A DNA stretch of 64,000 nucleotides from an uncultured Bacillota bacterium (lineage in GTDB: Bacteria > Bacillota > Clostridia > Lachnospirales > CAG-274), in assembly GCA_958426775.1 (NCBI GenBank), contig CATZZP010000001.1, forward strand, positions 62,001 to 126,000, written 5' to 3'. The first letter of the stretch is position 1; every line of letters begins with the position of its first letter. A program made the position numbers and the translations under genes. Of the stretch, positions 17,484-26,899 are shown piece after piece. The notes under the pieces are model-generated. The model was not told the DNA's origin. It saw nothing but the letters and a program-made list of their open reading frames with translations, and did no database searches.

Positions 17484-18456
17484 AGTTGAAAACGCAGTAA
17501 AAACAGGTGAATATAAGAGAGTTTATCTTTTCTACGGTGAGGAGGTTTACCTTGTAAGGGAAAACCTTAATAAGCTAAGGTCAGGCTGTACAGACAGCGG
17601 AACAGAGCTTTTAAACCTTAGCGTTTTTGAGGGCAAGGCAGAAATTGACCATATAATAAATGCCTGTGACACAATGCCCTTTATGAGCGACAAAAGGCTT
17701 GTAATTGTAAAGGACAGCAAGCTTTTTGAGGCAGGCAGAAAAAACGATACGGAAAGGCTTAGGGAGTACCTGCCTGACATTCCCGAAACAACGGTGCTTT
17801 GCTTTACAGAGGATAAGGTGGATAAAAGGAATGTTCTCTATAAAGAAGCGGCTAAAATAGGTACTTGCCTTGAATTTAAGTTTTTAAAGGACAGCGACCT
17901 TATAAAATGGGTGATTGAAAAAAGTGATAAAAGATTAAAGTCCAATGAGGCGTTATACCTTATTAAAAACGTAGGTACCTCAATGGAGGCTCTTGAGGGT
18001 GAAATTGACAAGCTTATGAGCTATGCCTCAAAGGATGAGGAAATTACCGTTGACCTTATAGATAATATATGCACAAAATCCCCTGAAACAAATATATTTG
18101 AAATGGTGGATGCCATAGGTAGAAAACAGCCTGCCAAAGCCCTTGAAATTTACCACAATATGCTGAGGATGAAGCAAAGTCCTGTTTATGTCCTTAAAAC
18201 AACGGCAAGGCAGTTTAAGCTTATTTTGCAGTGCAAGTATTTACAGGGTAAGGGTATGAATAATGCTCAGATTGCAGAGGAGCTTTCCTTAAGACGTTTT
18301 GTTGCAGACAGATGCCTTCAGCAGGCAAAAAATTTTAAAACAGCCACCCTTGTCAATGCACTTGATGATTGTGCTAAATGCGATATAGATTTTAAAAGCG
18401 GTAAAATAACCGATAAGCTGGGAGTGGAGGTTATAATATTAAAATACTGCAAATAA
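17476..18456 (+). CDS. holA: DNA polymerase III subunit delta
   Basis: A 326-residue clamp-loader delta subunit. Translation is taken from ATG 17476, which overlaps the comEC stop (ATGAATGA) and has gggagga eight bases before it; an upstream in-frame start at 17449 is rejected. The RVYLFYGEEVYLVRENLNKL opening and the AAA+-like delta fold with its C-terminal collar (VYVLKTTARQFKLILQCK) are typical. Delta opens the beta clamp. comEC-holA is a standard Firmicutes pair; rpsT, which often follows holA, is here 37 kb away. Confidence 0.94.
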   Translation: MNEVENAVKTGEYKRVYLFYGEEVYLVRENLNKLRSGCTDSGTELLNLSVFEGKAEIDHIINACDTMPFMSDKRLVIVKDSKLFEAGRKNDTERLREYLPDIPETTVLCFTEDKVDKRNVLYKEAAKIGTCLEFKFLKDSDLIKWVIEKSDKRLKSNEALYLIKNVGTSMEALEGEIDKLMSYASKDEEITVDLIDNICTKSPETNIFEMVDAIGRKQPAKALEIYHNMLRMKQSPVYVLKTTARQFKLILQCKYLQGKGMNNAQIAEELSLRRFVADRCLQQAKNFKTATLVNALDDCAKCDIDFKSGKITDKLGVEVIILKYCK

Positions 18457-18529
18457 TTACTTAGCTTATACCTGATGCTGATGAGCTTTTGTTATCAATT
18501 TATTTTGCAAATTACACAAAAAATTTTTA

Positions 18530-18557
18530 TTGTAATATTTAAAAAATATGCTATAAT
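18530..18557 (+). promoter_or_regulatory. Promoter of ppdK
   Basis: TTGTAA (18530-18535), 16-bp spacer, TATAAT (18552-18557). Confidence 0.65.
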
Positions 18558-18622
18558 GTTGATAGGATAATAACAATAACAGTTGTGATTGTTAAAATTG
18601 CACACAAAAGGAGGTAATTGAA

Positions 18623-21250
18623 ATGAACAAGAAATACGTTTACTTATTTTCAGAGGGTAACGACCAAATGCGTGAGTTGCTGGGGGGTAAAGGTGCAAAT
18701 CTTGCTGAAATGACTCGTTTAGGTATGCCCGTACCACAGGGCTTTACAATTACAACAGAGGCTTGTAATCAGTATTATGCCGATAATGAAACAATTAATG
18801 AGGAAATTCAGGGTCAGATTATGGAGTATATTTCCAAAATGGAAGAAATTACGGGTAAAAAATTCGGCGATATGGAAAATCCTCTCCTTGTATCCGTTCG
18901 TTCAGGTGCAAGAGCGTCTATGCCCGGTATGATGGATACCATCCTTAATTTAGGCCTTAACGAAGAGGTTGTCCAAGTAATTGCGGAAAAATCAAACAAT
19001 CACAGATGGGCATGGGATTGCTACAGAAGATTTATACAGATGTATTCCGATGTAGTTATGGAGGTAGGCAAAAAATATTTTGAAGAGCTTATCGACAAAA
19101 TGAAAAAAGAAAAAGGCATTACACAGGATGTTGACCTTACAGCTGATGACCTTAAGGAGCTTGCTACACAGTTTAAGGCAGAGTATAAGAACAAAATCGG
19201 CAAGGACTTTCCTACCGACCCTAAGGAACAGCTTATGGGTGCTATTAAGGCTGTATTCAGGTCATGGAACAATCCGCGTGCAATTTACTATAGAAAGATG
19301 AACGATATTCCCGGTGAGTGGGGTACTGCCGTAAATATTCAATCCATGGTATTCGGTAATATGGGCGATACTTCAGGCACGGGCGTTGCATTTACACGTA
19401 ACCCTGCTACAGGCGAAAAGAAGCTTTTCGGTGAATTTCTTATGAATGCACAGGGCGAGGATGTTGTTGCAGGCGTAAGAACACCTAATAAAATTGAAAC
19501 CTTAAAGGAAATAATGCCTGAGGTTTATGACCAGTTTGTAGATATTTGCAACAAGCTTGAAAACCACTACAGAGATATGCAGGATATGGAGTTTACCATT
19601 GAGGATAAAAAGCTCTATATGCTCCAGACAAGAAACGGCAAAAGAACAGCTGCGGCGGCTCTTAAGATTGCCTGCGACTTAGTTGACGAGGGTATGATTG
19701 ATGAGAAAAAGGCTGTTTGTATGATAGACCCTAAGCAGTTAGATGCACTTTTACACCCACAGTTTGATGCAGAGGCACTTAAGCAGGTTAAGCCTGTTGC
19801 TACAGCCTTAGCGGCATCACCCGGTGCGGCTTGCGGTAAAATTGTGTTTGAGGCATCAGATGCGGTTGCACAGGGTAAGCTCGGTGAAAAGGTTGTGCTT
19901 GTAAGACTTGAAACCTCACCTGAGGATATTGAGGGTATGCACTATGCACAGGGCGTGCTTACGGTAAGAGGCGGTATGACCTCTCATGCGGCGGTTGTTG
20001 CAAGAGGTATGGGTACCTGCTGTGTATCAGGCTGCGGTGCAATTAATATGGACGAGGAAAATAAACGCTTTGAGCTTAACGGCGTTGTATATAAAGAGGG
20101 CGACTGGATTTCTCTTGACGGCTCAACAGGTAATATTTACGGTGAGGCTATACCTACTGTTGATGCTACTATCGGCGGTGATTTCGGCAGAGTAATGGCA
20201 TGGGCTGACAAATATCGTAAGCTTGAAGTAAGAACAAATGCAGATACTCCGAGAGATGCCAAGCAGGCGGCTGAGTTTGGTGCAGAGGGAATCGGTCTTT
20301 GCCGTACAGAGCATATGTTCTTTGACCCTGACAGAATTTCAGCTATCAGAGAAATGATTTGCTCCGATACGGTTGAGCAGAGAGAAAAGGCTCTTAATAA
20401 GCTTGAACCGATGCAGCAGGGGGATTTTGAAAAGCTCTATGAGGCTATGAACGGAAAGCATGTTAATATCCGTTTCCTTGACCCTCCTCTTCATGAGTTT
20501 GTGCCTACCGAGGAGGCTGATATTGAACAGCTTGCACAGGCACAGGGCAAAACCGTATTTGAAATTAAGAATATTATTGCATCTCTTCACGAGTTTAACC
20601 CTATGATGGGTCATAGAGGCTGTCGTCTTGCAGTTACCTATCCTGAGATTGCAAGAATGCAGACAACTGCCGTAATCAAGGCGGCTATCAATGTAAATAA
20701 GGCTCACCCCGAATGGAATATTGAGCCTGAAATTATGATACCTCTTGTAGGTGAGGTTAAGGAGCTTGCTTATGTTAAAAAGGTGGTTACAGCTACTGCC
20801 GATGAAATTATCAAGTCAGAGGGCGTTGACCTTAAGTATAAGGTGGGTACCATGATTGAGATACCTCGTGCCGCACTTACTGCTGATAAAATTGCAGAAG
20901 AGGCAGAGTTCTTCTCCTTTGGTACAAACGACCTGACACAGATGACCTTCGGCTTCTCAAGAGATGATGCAGGTAAATTCCTTGACTCTTACTATGAAAA
21001 CAAGATTTATGAGTCAGATCCGTTTGCAAGGCTTGACCAAATCGGTGTAGGTCGACTTATGGAAATGGCTGTTAAGCTTGGTAAGCAGACAAGACCTGAC
21101 ATTATGTTGGGTATCTGCGGTGAGCATGGCGGTGACCCATCATCAGTTGAGTTCTGCCATAAGATTGGTCTTAACTATGTATCCTGCTCACCTTTCAGAG
21201 TGCCTATTGCAAGGCTTGCAGCGGCACAGGCTGCTATTAATAACGGCTGA
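18623..21250 (+). CDS. ppdK: Pyruvate, phosphate dikinase
   Basis: An 875-residue enzyme of standard length that interconverts pyruvate + ATP + Pi and PEP + AMP + PPi. The N-terminal ATP-grasp part begins LLGGKGANLAEMTRLGMPVPQGFTI without that run being unusual for the family. The swivelling domain carries the catalytic His in GGMTSHAAVVARGMG (near residue 455). The PEP/pyruvate barrel shows GIGLCRTEHMFF and a C-terminal GICGEHGGDP. In anaerobes it often works in glycolysis with PPi. A promoter (18530-18557) and a terminator (21311-21340) make it monocistronic. Shine-Dalgarno aaaggagg. Confidence 0.98.
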   Translation: MNKKYVYLFSEGNDQMRELLGGKGANLAEMTRLGMPVPQGFTITTEACNQYYADNETINEEIQGQIMEYISKMEEITGKKFGDMENPLLVSVRSGARASMPGMMDTILNLGLNEEVVQVIAEKSNNHRWAWDCYRRFIQMYSDVVMEVGKKYFEELIDKMKKEKGITQDVDLTADDLKELATQFKAEYKNKIGKDFPTDPKEQLMGAIKAVFRSWNNPRAIYYRKMNDIPGEWGTAVNIQSMVFGNMGDTSGTGVAFTRNPATGEKKLFGEFLMNAQGEDVVAGVRTPNKIETLKEIMPEVYDQFVDICNKLENHYRDMQDMEFTIEDKKLYMLQTRNGKRTAAAALKIACDLVDEGMIDEKKAVCMIDPKQLDALLHPQFDAEALKQVKPVATALAASPGAACGKIVFEASDAVAQGKLGEKVVLVRLETSPEDIEGMHYAQGVLTVRGGMTSHAAVVARGMGTCCVSGCGAINMDEENKRFELNGVVYKEGDWISLDGSTGNIYGEAIPTVDATIGGDFGRVMAWADKYRKLEVRTNADTPRDAKQAAEFGAEGIGLCRTEHMFFDPDRISAIREMICSDTVEQREKALNKLEPMQQGDFEKLYEAMNGKHVNIRFLDPPLHEFVPTEEADIEQLAQAQGKTVFEIKNIIASLHEFNPMMGHRGCRLAVTYPEIARMQTTAVIKAAINVNKAHPEWNIEPEIMIPLVGEVKELAYVKKVVTATADEIIKSEGVDLKYKVGTMIEIPRAALTADKIAEEAEFFSFGTNDLTQMTFGFSRDDAGKFLDSYYENKIYESDPFARLDQIGVGRLMEMAVKLGKQTRPDIMLGICGEHGGDPSSVEFCHKIGLNYVSCSPFRVPIARLAAAQAAINNG

Positions 21251-21310
21251 TAAGTATAGAATACCTCTGATTTATTGCATTAAACAGAAAAATATTAATA
21301 TTTGTTTATA

Positions 21311-21340
21311 AGAGGTTGCTGATTTTTGCAACCTCTTTTT
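21311..21340 (+). terminator. Terminator after ppdK
   Basis: AGAGGTTGC (21311-21319), 8-nt loop, GCAACCTCT (21328-21336) and a T run. Confidence 0.9.
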
Positions 21341-21405
21341 CTATCACTGTACCAAATATAACCCACTAAAATTGATATAATTAAAATAAAAAGGGAGGTT
21401 TATAT

Positions 21406-22395
21406 ATGGACGGAATTGAAACAAAAAAAGCGGCACTAATAAGAATATGGCAGATATTCAACAAATACAGCGACTGCAATCACCCAATAACACAGGAGGA
21501 GATAGCAGACTATCTGCATAATGAGTACGGCATAGACATAGACAGAAAAACCATAAGCAACAACATATCCGTTTTAAAGGAAATCGGTGCAGAGATAGAG
21601 TCGGGGCGTAAGGGCAGTTATCTTCAGGGCAGAATATTTGAAAATTCAGAGCTGCATATGCTTATGGACGCTGTTTTATGCAGTAAATACATTACACCCA
21701 AGCAGTCAAGTGATATTATAAGCAGGCTTTGTTTACTTACAAGCAATTACTTTAAGACAAACATAAAAAATGTTTATTCCGTAAAGGAGAGAAATAAAAC
21801 GGAAAATCAGGCGGTTTTTCTTAATATTGAGCTTATAGACGAGGCTGTTGAAAGGGGTAAAAAAATTCAGTACGACTATAATAAATACGGAGCTGATAAA
21901 AAGCTTCATAAAAGCTCAAGCCACAATGTAAGCCCTTATCAGCTTGTACTGCATAACCAAAGGTATTATCTTATGGGCTACAGCGAAAATTGGGATAATA
22001 TATTTTTCCACAGGCTTGACCGAATTACAAATATGAAAATTACAGATGAGACGGCAATAGATATTACCACCGTAAAGGGGTATGAAAACGGCATTGACTA
22101 CAAGCAGTTATCCTCAGCAAGACCTTATATGTATACCGATGAAGCTGAACTGATTAAGTTTAAGGCAAGGCTTGAAATAACAGACCAGATTATAGATTGG
22201 TTCGGCAAGGATATTTCAATAAAAAAGCTTAATGACGAAATGATTGAGGTTCAGCTTGAAGCAAGCCCTAGGGCTATGGAACATTGGGCTATGCAGTATC
22301 TTAATTATGTGGAGATAATCTCTCCTGAGAATTTAAGAGAAAATATTGAAAATAATATTAAAAATGCTGTTGAAAAATACGGAATAAAATGTTAA
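21406..22395 (+). CDS. WYL-domain transcriptional regulator
   Basis: A 329-residue protein. The N-terminal winged helix-turn-helix (ITQEEIADYLHNEYGIDIDRKTISNNI, spanning about residues 29-57) is followed by a WYL domain (about 150-235; SPYQLVLHNQRYYLMGYSE) and a WCX-type C-terminal extension. WYL domains sense nucleic-acid or small ligands in regulators of DNA damage and defence systems. No defence genes are adjacent; the Fic gene 70 bp downstream is the only possible partner. Start ATG 21406 follows aagggaggt; a TATAAT lies at 21376-21381. Confidence 0.88.
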   Translation: MDGIETKKAALIRIWQIFNKYSDCNHPITQEEIADYLHNEYGIDIDRKTISNNISVLKEIGAEIESGRKGSYLQGRIFENSELHMLMDAVLCSKYITPKQSSDIISRLCLLTSNYFKTNIKNVYSVKERNKTENQAVFLNIELIDEAVERGKKIQYDYNKYGADKKLHKSSSHNVSPYQLVLHNQRYYLMGYSENWDNIFFHRLDRITNMKITDETAIDITTVKGYENGIDYKQLSSARPYMYTDEAELIKFKARLEITDQIIDWFGKDISIKKLNDEMIEVQLEASPRAMEHWAMQYLNYVEIISPENLRENIENNIKNAVEKYGIKC

Positions 22396-22472
22396 AACTT
22401 ACATATATTATTCCGAAAAGGCTTGCTATTGTTCCAAGGATATGATAATATACAATCATTGGAGGAATGCTT

Positions 22473-23363
22473 ATGTTTATGACTGTAAAGGAGGCCTCGG
22501 AAAAATGGGGCATATCCGACAGACGAATAAGAGCCTTATGTGTTCAAGGCAAAATTTTGGGAGCCGTTCAGGAAGAGGGCAGATGGAAAATACCTACAGA
22601 TGCAGTTAAGCCTGCTGACGGCAGGTATAAGTCAAACAAGAGTCTTTTTGATGTGATTGACAATAAAAAGGCTCAGCTTAAAAATAAGCGTACTTTAACA
22701 GAGGGTGAAAGAGATAGGTTTGTAGAGGAGTTTTCAGTAGAGTACACCTACAACTCAAATGCTATTGAGGGCAATTTGCTTACTCTACGCGAAACAGATA
22801 TGGTTTTAAAGGGTCTTATAGTTGAAAACAAGCCTCTTAAAGACCATTTAGAGGCGGTAGGTCATAATGATGCTTTTGAGCTTGTGCGAGAGCTTGCAAA
22901 GGAAAATGTGCCTTTAAGTGAAAGTGTAATTAAAAAAATCCACTTCCTTGTTCTTGCTGATAAAAGAAACGACAGAGGCGTATACAGACGTGTGCCTATC
23001 AAGCTCTTAGGTGCAAAGTATATGCCTGTACAGCCATATCTTATTCAGCCTAAGATTGAGCAAATACTGGCTGAATATGAGGAAAGTAATGAGCATATTA
23101 TAACCAGGCTTGCTCGCTTTCATATCTGCTTTGAGGATATTCACCCCTTTATTGACGGCAACGGTCGTACAGGTCGTCTTATAACTAATTTAGAGCTTAT
23201 GAAGGCAGGATTTCCTCCCATCGATATTAAGTTTACGGAGCGTATGGCATACTACAAGGCCTTTGATGATTATTATGCAACCCAAAGTACCATTGCTATG
23301 GAAAAGCTTTTTGCAGATTACATCAACCAAGGCTTGGATATGTATTTGGATATTTTGGACTGA
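22473..23363 (+). CDS. Fic-family AMP-transferase with N-terminal HTH
   Basis: A 296-residue Fic protein. Residues 1-45 form a MerR/excisionase-like helix-turn-helix (EASEKWGISDRRIRALCVQG). The Fic core carries an intact HPFIDGNGRTGR motif (224-235). An inhibitory helix motif S-x-A-I-E-G (Ser95, Glu99, Gly100) lies before the core, as in class II Fic enzymes, where the Glu blocks ATP. Fic proteins usually AMPylate hydroxyl side chains of target proteins. ATG 22473 is preferred because ggagg (22461-22465) is only one base from ATG 22467. No antitoxin gene is visible. Confidence 0.9.
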   Translation: MFMTVKEASEKWGISDRRIRALCVQGKILGAVQEEGRWKIPTDAVKPADGRYKSNKSLFDVIDNKKAQLKNKRTLTEGERDRFVEEFSVEYTYNSNAIEGNLLTLRETDMVLKGLIVENKPLKDHLEAVGHNDAFELVRELAKENVPLSESVIKKIHFLVLADKRNDRGVYRRVPIKLLGAKYMPVQPYLIQPKIEQILAEYEESNEHIITRLARFHICFEDIHPFIDGNGRTGRLITNLELMKAGFPPIDIKFTERMAYYKAFDDYYATQSTIAMEKLFADYINQGLDMYLDILD

Positions 23364-23368
23364 ATTTT

Positions 23369-23395
23369 AAGCACCTGCCTTTGTGGGTGCTTTTT
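23369..23395 (+). terminator. Terminator after the Fic gene
   Basis: AAGCACC (23369-23375), loop, GGGTGCTTTTT (23385-23395). Confidence 0.88.
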
Positions 23396-23492
23396 AAATG
23401 CTTAAGCAATTTTTAATTTTTATAATATTGACAAGCGGTAATATTTGGGTTACTCTATAATATGTAAAATTTGTGGGTGGAGGTGTTAGTAT

Positions 23493-24560
23493 ATGAAAGA
23501 GTTTTATTTAAAAAACAAGGAAAATGCAGATAAAATAATACATTTTGCCATACTTTCAGCTTTTATATATGTGTTTTTTAAATATTTGTCGGGGTATTTC
23601 GCCCCCTTAATTTTCGGCTATATTGTATGCCTTATTTTATCGCCTGCCGTAAATTTTCTTTCAGACAAGTTTAAAATGCCGCGTTCTCTGGCATCTGTAC
23701 TTTCAATCGGACTTTTGATTTTTTTAATTATATTCTTGGGTACGAGCCTTGTAACAAACATTATAGATGAGGCAAAATCATTTGTTGAAAACTCTCCTGA
23801 GCTTGTGTCGGGTATAATTGATAACCTGCGTACAATACAGGAAAAGGCTTTGGCGTACCTGGATATTCTGCCTGAAAGCCTTACCGAAAGGACAGACAAG
23901 CTTTTGGATTCATTTATAAGCGTTGCTACAGATCTTGTAGGCACAGGTGTTAAGGTAGGCTCGGTAGAGGTTGTAAAGTTTTTGCCCAATGTGTTGTTTG
24001 TAACTCTTTTGGGCATTATCTGCTCATTCTTTTTGCTCAATGACAGAAAAAATATTGAAAGCTTTATTTTAAGACAGCTGCCCGAAAATGCAAGACAGAC
24101 AATGAGCGTTGCCAAGTCAGGCGTATTAAAGGCTATAGGCGGCTATATAAAAGCACAGTGTACCCTTATGTGTATAGTTGCTGTTGTCTGCATTACGGGA
24201 CTTTTAATATTAGAGTCACCCTATGCTCTTTTTCTGGGGATAATAATAAGCATTGTAGATGCTCTGCCTGTATTCGGCAGCGGTGCAATATTCTGGCCAT
24301 GGTGTATATATTCCTTAATTGTAGGTAATTATAAAATGGCAGTAGGTATTGCTGTTATCAATATAACTATTATTATTACAAGGCAGATGCTTGAACCGAG
24401 AATTCTGGGCAATCAGATAGGCATACACCCTATTGCAACCCTTATGTCAATTTTTATAGGTTTAAAGGTTTTTGGTATTTTCGGCTTTATTATAGGTCCA
24501 TTTATACTTATAACCATAAAGGCTATGCAGGATAATGACTTTTTGCCTAAGTGGAAATAA
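23493..24560 (+). CDS. AI-2E/YtvI-family membrane transporter
   Basis: A 355-residue permease of the AI-2E/UPF0118 family with about eight spans. The order is two N-terminal hairpins, a soluble helical insert (about 90-150), and a C-terminal part with the family motif (ISIVDALPVFGSGAIFWPW, then RQMLEPRILGNQIGIHP). The closest named relative by pattern is YtvI, a sporulation membrane protein. Transport substrate unknown. A TATAAT at 23456-23461 with TTGACA at 23428-23433 leaves an unusual 22-bp spacer. Confidence 0.88.
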   Translation: MKEFYLKNKENADKIIHFAILSAFIYVFFKYLSGYFAPLIFGYIVCLILSPAVNFLSDKFKMPRSLASVLSIGLLIFLIIFLGTSLVTNIIDEAKSFVENSPELVSGIIDNLRTIQEKALAYLDILPESLTERTDKLLDSFISVATDLVGTGVKVGSVEVVKFLPNVLFVTLLGIICSFFLLNDRKNIESFILRQLPENARQTMSVAKSGVLKAIGGYIKAQCTLMCIVAVVCITGLLILESPYALFLGIIISIVDALPVFGSGAIFWPWCIYSLIVGNYKMAVGIAVINITIIITRQMLEPRILGNQIGIHPIATLMSIFIGLKVFGIFGFIIGPFILITIKAMQDNDFLPKWK

Positions 24561-24627
24561 CCCCTTGTATATTTTTTTAGGGTATGATAACATTAAATCA
24601 CTATATTATGAGGAAGGATTGAATTAA

Positions 24628-25482
24628 ATGAAAAAAAGACTTGCGTTAATATTTTCCGCACTTGTATTAACTGCCCTTGCCTTTGCAGGCTGTGGTAAGG
24701 AAGAGAGCGATACTGAAACCACAACAACAGTTGAGGAAACAACGGAACAGACCACTCTTGACCCACAGCAGCAGGCAAAGCTTGATAAAATTTTACAGCC
24801 TGCAGAGGAATTTCCTCAGCTTGAGGGTGTACAGCCGGGAGATACAATAGCTACAATTCACACAAACAAGGGTGATATTAAGGTGTGGTTTTTCCCTGAA
24901 TATGCACCAAAGGCAGTTGAAAACTTTACAACCCACGCTAAGGAGGGCTATTACGACAACGTAACCTTCCACAGAGTAATAGAGGGCTTTATGATTCAGG
25001 GCGGTGACCCTAACGGCGACGGCACAGGCGGTGAAAGTATCTGGGGTGAACCCTTTGAGGTTGAGCCATCCTTTGAGTTAAGACATTTCAGAGGTGCCTT
25101 ATGTATGGCTAAGGCAAGCTATGACCCAAGTATCGGCAGTCAGTTCTATATTGTACAGAATAACGGCTTGTCAGATGATGAAAAGTCACAGCTTGAACAG
25201 CTCAGAACAAGAGGCGATGAGATTTATTATGAGGAAGGGGATACCAAGCTTACCGTAGGCGAAAGCATATACCCCGAAAAGGTAATAGATGAATATATTG
25301 CAAAGGGCGGTACGCCAAGTCTTGATATGCAGTATACCGTATTCGGTCAGGTTTATGAGGGCATGGAGGTTGTAGATGCCATTGCCGCTGTTGAAAAGAC
25401 AACGGGCGGTGACGGTGCTGAAAGCAAGCCTGTTGAGGATATAATAATTACCTCTGTTGAGGTAGGCACCTACGAGGGCTAA
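24628..25482 (+). CDS. Lipoprotein peptidyl-prolyl isomerase (cyclophilin)
   Basis: A 284-residue exported cyclophilin. The signal peptide ends in a lipobox (AFAGC, Cys22), then a Thr/Glu-rich linker to about residue 50. The cyclophilin fold spans about 70-280 with ENFTTHAKEGYYDNVTFHRV, GFMIQGGDPNGDGTGG and GSQFYIVQN. It should fold proteins outside the membrane. An insert of about 40 residues (DEKSQLEQLRTRGDEIYYEEGD) separates the last strands, as in several clostridial homologues. It is monocistronic, with a terminator at 25495-25533. Confidence 0.94.
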   Translation: MKKRLALIFSALVLTALAFAGCGKEESDTETTTTVEETTEQTTLDPQQQAKLDKILQPAEEFPQLEGVQPGDTIATIHTNKGDIKVWFFPEYAPKAVENFTTHAKEGYYDNVTFHRVIEGFMIQGGDPNGDGTGGESIWGEPFEVEPSFELRHFRGALCMAKASYDPSIGSQFYIVQNNGLSDDEKSQLEQLRTRGDEIYYEEGDTKLTVGESIYPEKVIDEYIAKGGTPSLDMQYTVFGQVYEGMEVVDAIAAVEKTTGGDGAESKPVEDIIITSVEVGTYEG

Positions 25483-25494
25483 AAAAATAATATG

Positions 25495-25533
25495 GGCTGT
25501 AAGGGTTTTGTGAAAAATACTTACAGCCTTTTT
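25495..25533 (+). terminator. Terminator after the cyclophilin gene
   Basis: GGCTGTAAG (25495-25503) pairs with CTTACAGCC (25520-25528), followed by five T. It ends two bases before the -35 box of the T-box promoter. Confidence 0.9.
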
Positions 25534-25534
25534 C

Positions 25535-25562
25535 TTGACAATTTATAAATTTGTGTTATACT
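25535..25562 (+). promoter_or_regulatory. Promoter of the pheST operon
   Basis: TTGACA (25535-25540), 16-bp spacer, TATACT (25557-25562). Confidence 0.8.
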
Positions 25563-25569
25563 TGTTAGT

Positions 25570-25826
25570 GATTGAAAAATACTGTGATGGCGAAAGTAGA
25601 CCCTGAGAGGTACTCAGAGAGAGGGTGTCCGTTGGCTGAAAGCACCCTTGTAACAGCTCATTGTTGAAGTTCACGCCGGAGTTTATACCCCGAAAGCCTT
25701 GCAATTAAGGGTATACGTGCAGGAGCGTTAATCCTTTTGAGTGTCCGCATTTTGTATGCGGAAATTTGGGTGGTACCGCGGAGTTTAGCCTTTCGTCCCT
25801 TTACGGATGAAAGGCTTATTTTTTTA
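25570..25826 (+). promoter_or_regulatory. T-box riboswitch, phenylalanine type
   Basis: A complete T-box leader before pheS. Stem I elements are visible (CTGAGAGGTACTCAGAGAGAGGGTG). The probable specifier TTC (25670-25672, in GAAGTTCACG) reads Phe. The T-box core GGGTGGTACCGCGG is at 25768-25781. A competing terminator (AGCCTTTCGTCC 25787-25798, GGATGAAAGGCT 25805-25816) ends in a T run to 25826. Uncharged tRNA-Phe would bind specifier and T-box and let transcription continue into pheST. Confidence 0.95.
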
Positions 25827-25853
25827 TTATTTTGAAAGGGAGATTTTAGCAAA

Positions 25854-26879
25854 ATGAAGGAAAAACTGGAGCAAATCAGAATTTCGGCAGCTCAAAGACT
25901 TGCTGTTGCAAAGGACCTTAAGGCTTTAGAGGATTTGCGTGTTGAGTTGCTGGGTAAAAAGGGAGAGCTTACACAAATTCTTAAGGGAATGGGTGGCTTA
26001 TCTAAGGAGGAAAGACCTGTAATAGGTCAGCTTGCAAATGAAGTAAGAGGTTATATTGAGGGCGAGCTTGACAAAGCAAAGACAACCCTCCTTGCAAAGG
26101 CACAGGAGGAAAGACTTAAGGCAGAGGCTATTGACGTTACAATGCCGGGTAAGGTACGTCAGTTGGGTCACAAGCACCCTATGACCTTAGTTATTGACAA
26201 TATTAAGGATATATTTATCGGTATGGGCTATGAAATTGCCGAGGGTCCTGAGGTTGAAACAGCTTACTATAACTTTGAGGCACTTAATATACCTAAGGAG
26301 CATCCCGCAAGAGATGAGCAGGATACCTTTTATGTAGAGGGTATTGGTGATTTTCTTTTAAGAACCCAGACCTCACCTATGCAGGTAAGAGTTATGGAAA
26401 ATAAAAAGCCTCCTATCAGAATTATTGCACCGGGTCGTGTTTATCGTTCTGACGAGGTTGATGCAACCCACTCACCTGTATTCCACCAGTTAGAGGGTCT
26501 TGTAATTGATAAGGGTATTACCATGGGTGACCTTAAGGGTGCCTTAGAGGTGTTTGCAAAGGAGCTTTTCGGTGCTGATACAAAGGTACGCTTCCGTCCT
26601 CATCATTTCCCTTTTACAGAGCCTAGTGCGGAAATGGACGCTTCCTGCTTTGCCTGTGGCGGTAAGGGCTGTCGTGTTTGTAAGGACAGTGGCTGGATTG
26701 AGGTTTTAGGCTGTGGTATGGTACACCCTAAGGTTCTTGAAATGTGCGACATTGACCCTAATGTATACTCAGGTTTTGCCTTTGGTATGGGTCTTGAAAG
26801 AGTTGCTATGCAGAAATTCGGTATTACAGACTTAAGGCTTTTATACGAGAACGATATGAAGTTCTTAAAGCAGTTTTAA
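25854..26879 (+). CDS. pheS: Phenylalanine-tRNA ligase alpha subunit
   Basis: A 341-residue class II synthetase subunit. The N-terminal coiled-coil (1-90) binds the tRNA. The catalytic part carries motif 2 ([20 protein letters not shown]), the [16 protein letters not shown] strand and motif 3 ([18 protein letters not shown]). [13 protein letters not shown] cluster near residue 265 is common in homologues. It forms an alpha2-beta2 enzyme with PheT, encoded 20 bp downstream. The T-box upstream couples expression to tRNA-Phe charging. Confidence 0.98.
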   Translation: MKEKLEQIRISAAQRLAVAKDLKALEDLRVELLGKKGELTQILKGMGGLSKEERPVIGQLANEVRGYIEGELDKAKTTLLAKAQEERLKAEAIDVTMPGKVRQLGHKHPMTLVIDNIKDIFIGMGYEIAEGPEVETAYYNFEALNIPKEHPARDEQDTFYVEGIGDFLLRTQTSPMQVRVMENKKPPIRIIAPGRVYRSDEVDATHSPVFHQLEGLVIDKGITMGDLKGALEVFAKELFGADTKVRFRPHHFPFTEPSAEMDASCFACGGKGCRVCKDSGWIEVLGCGMVHPKVLEMCDIDPNVYSGFAFGMGLERVAMQKFGITDLRLLYENDMKFLKQF

Positions 26880-26899
26880 TTGACGGGAGGTTTATATAA

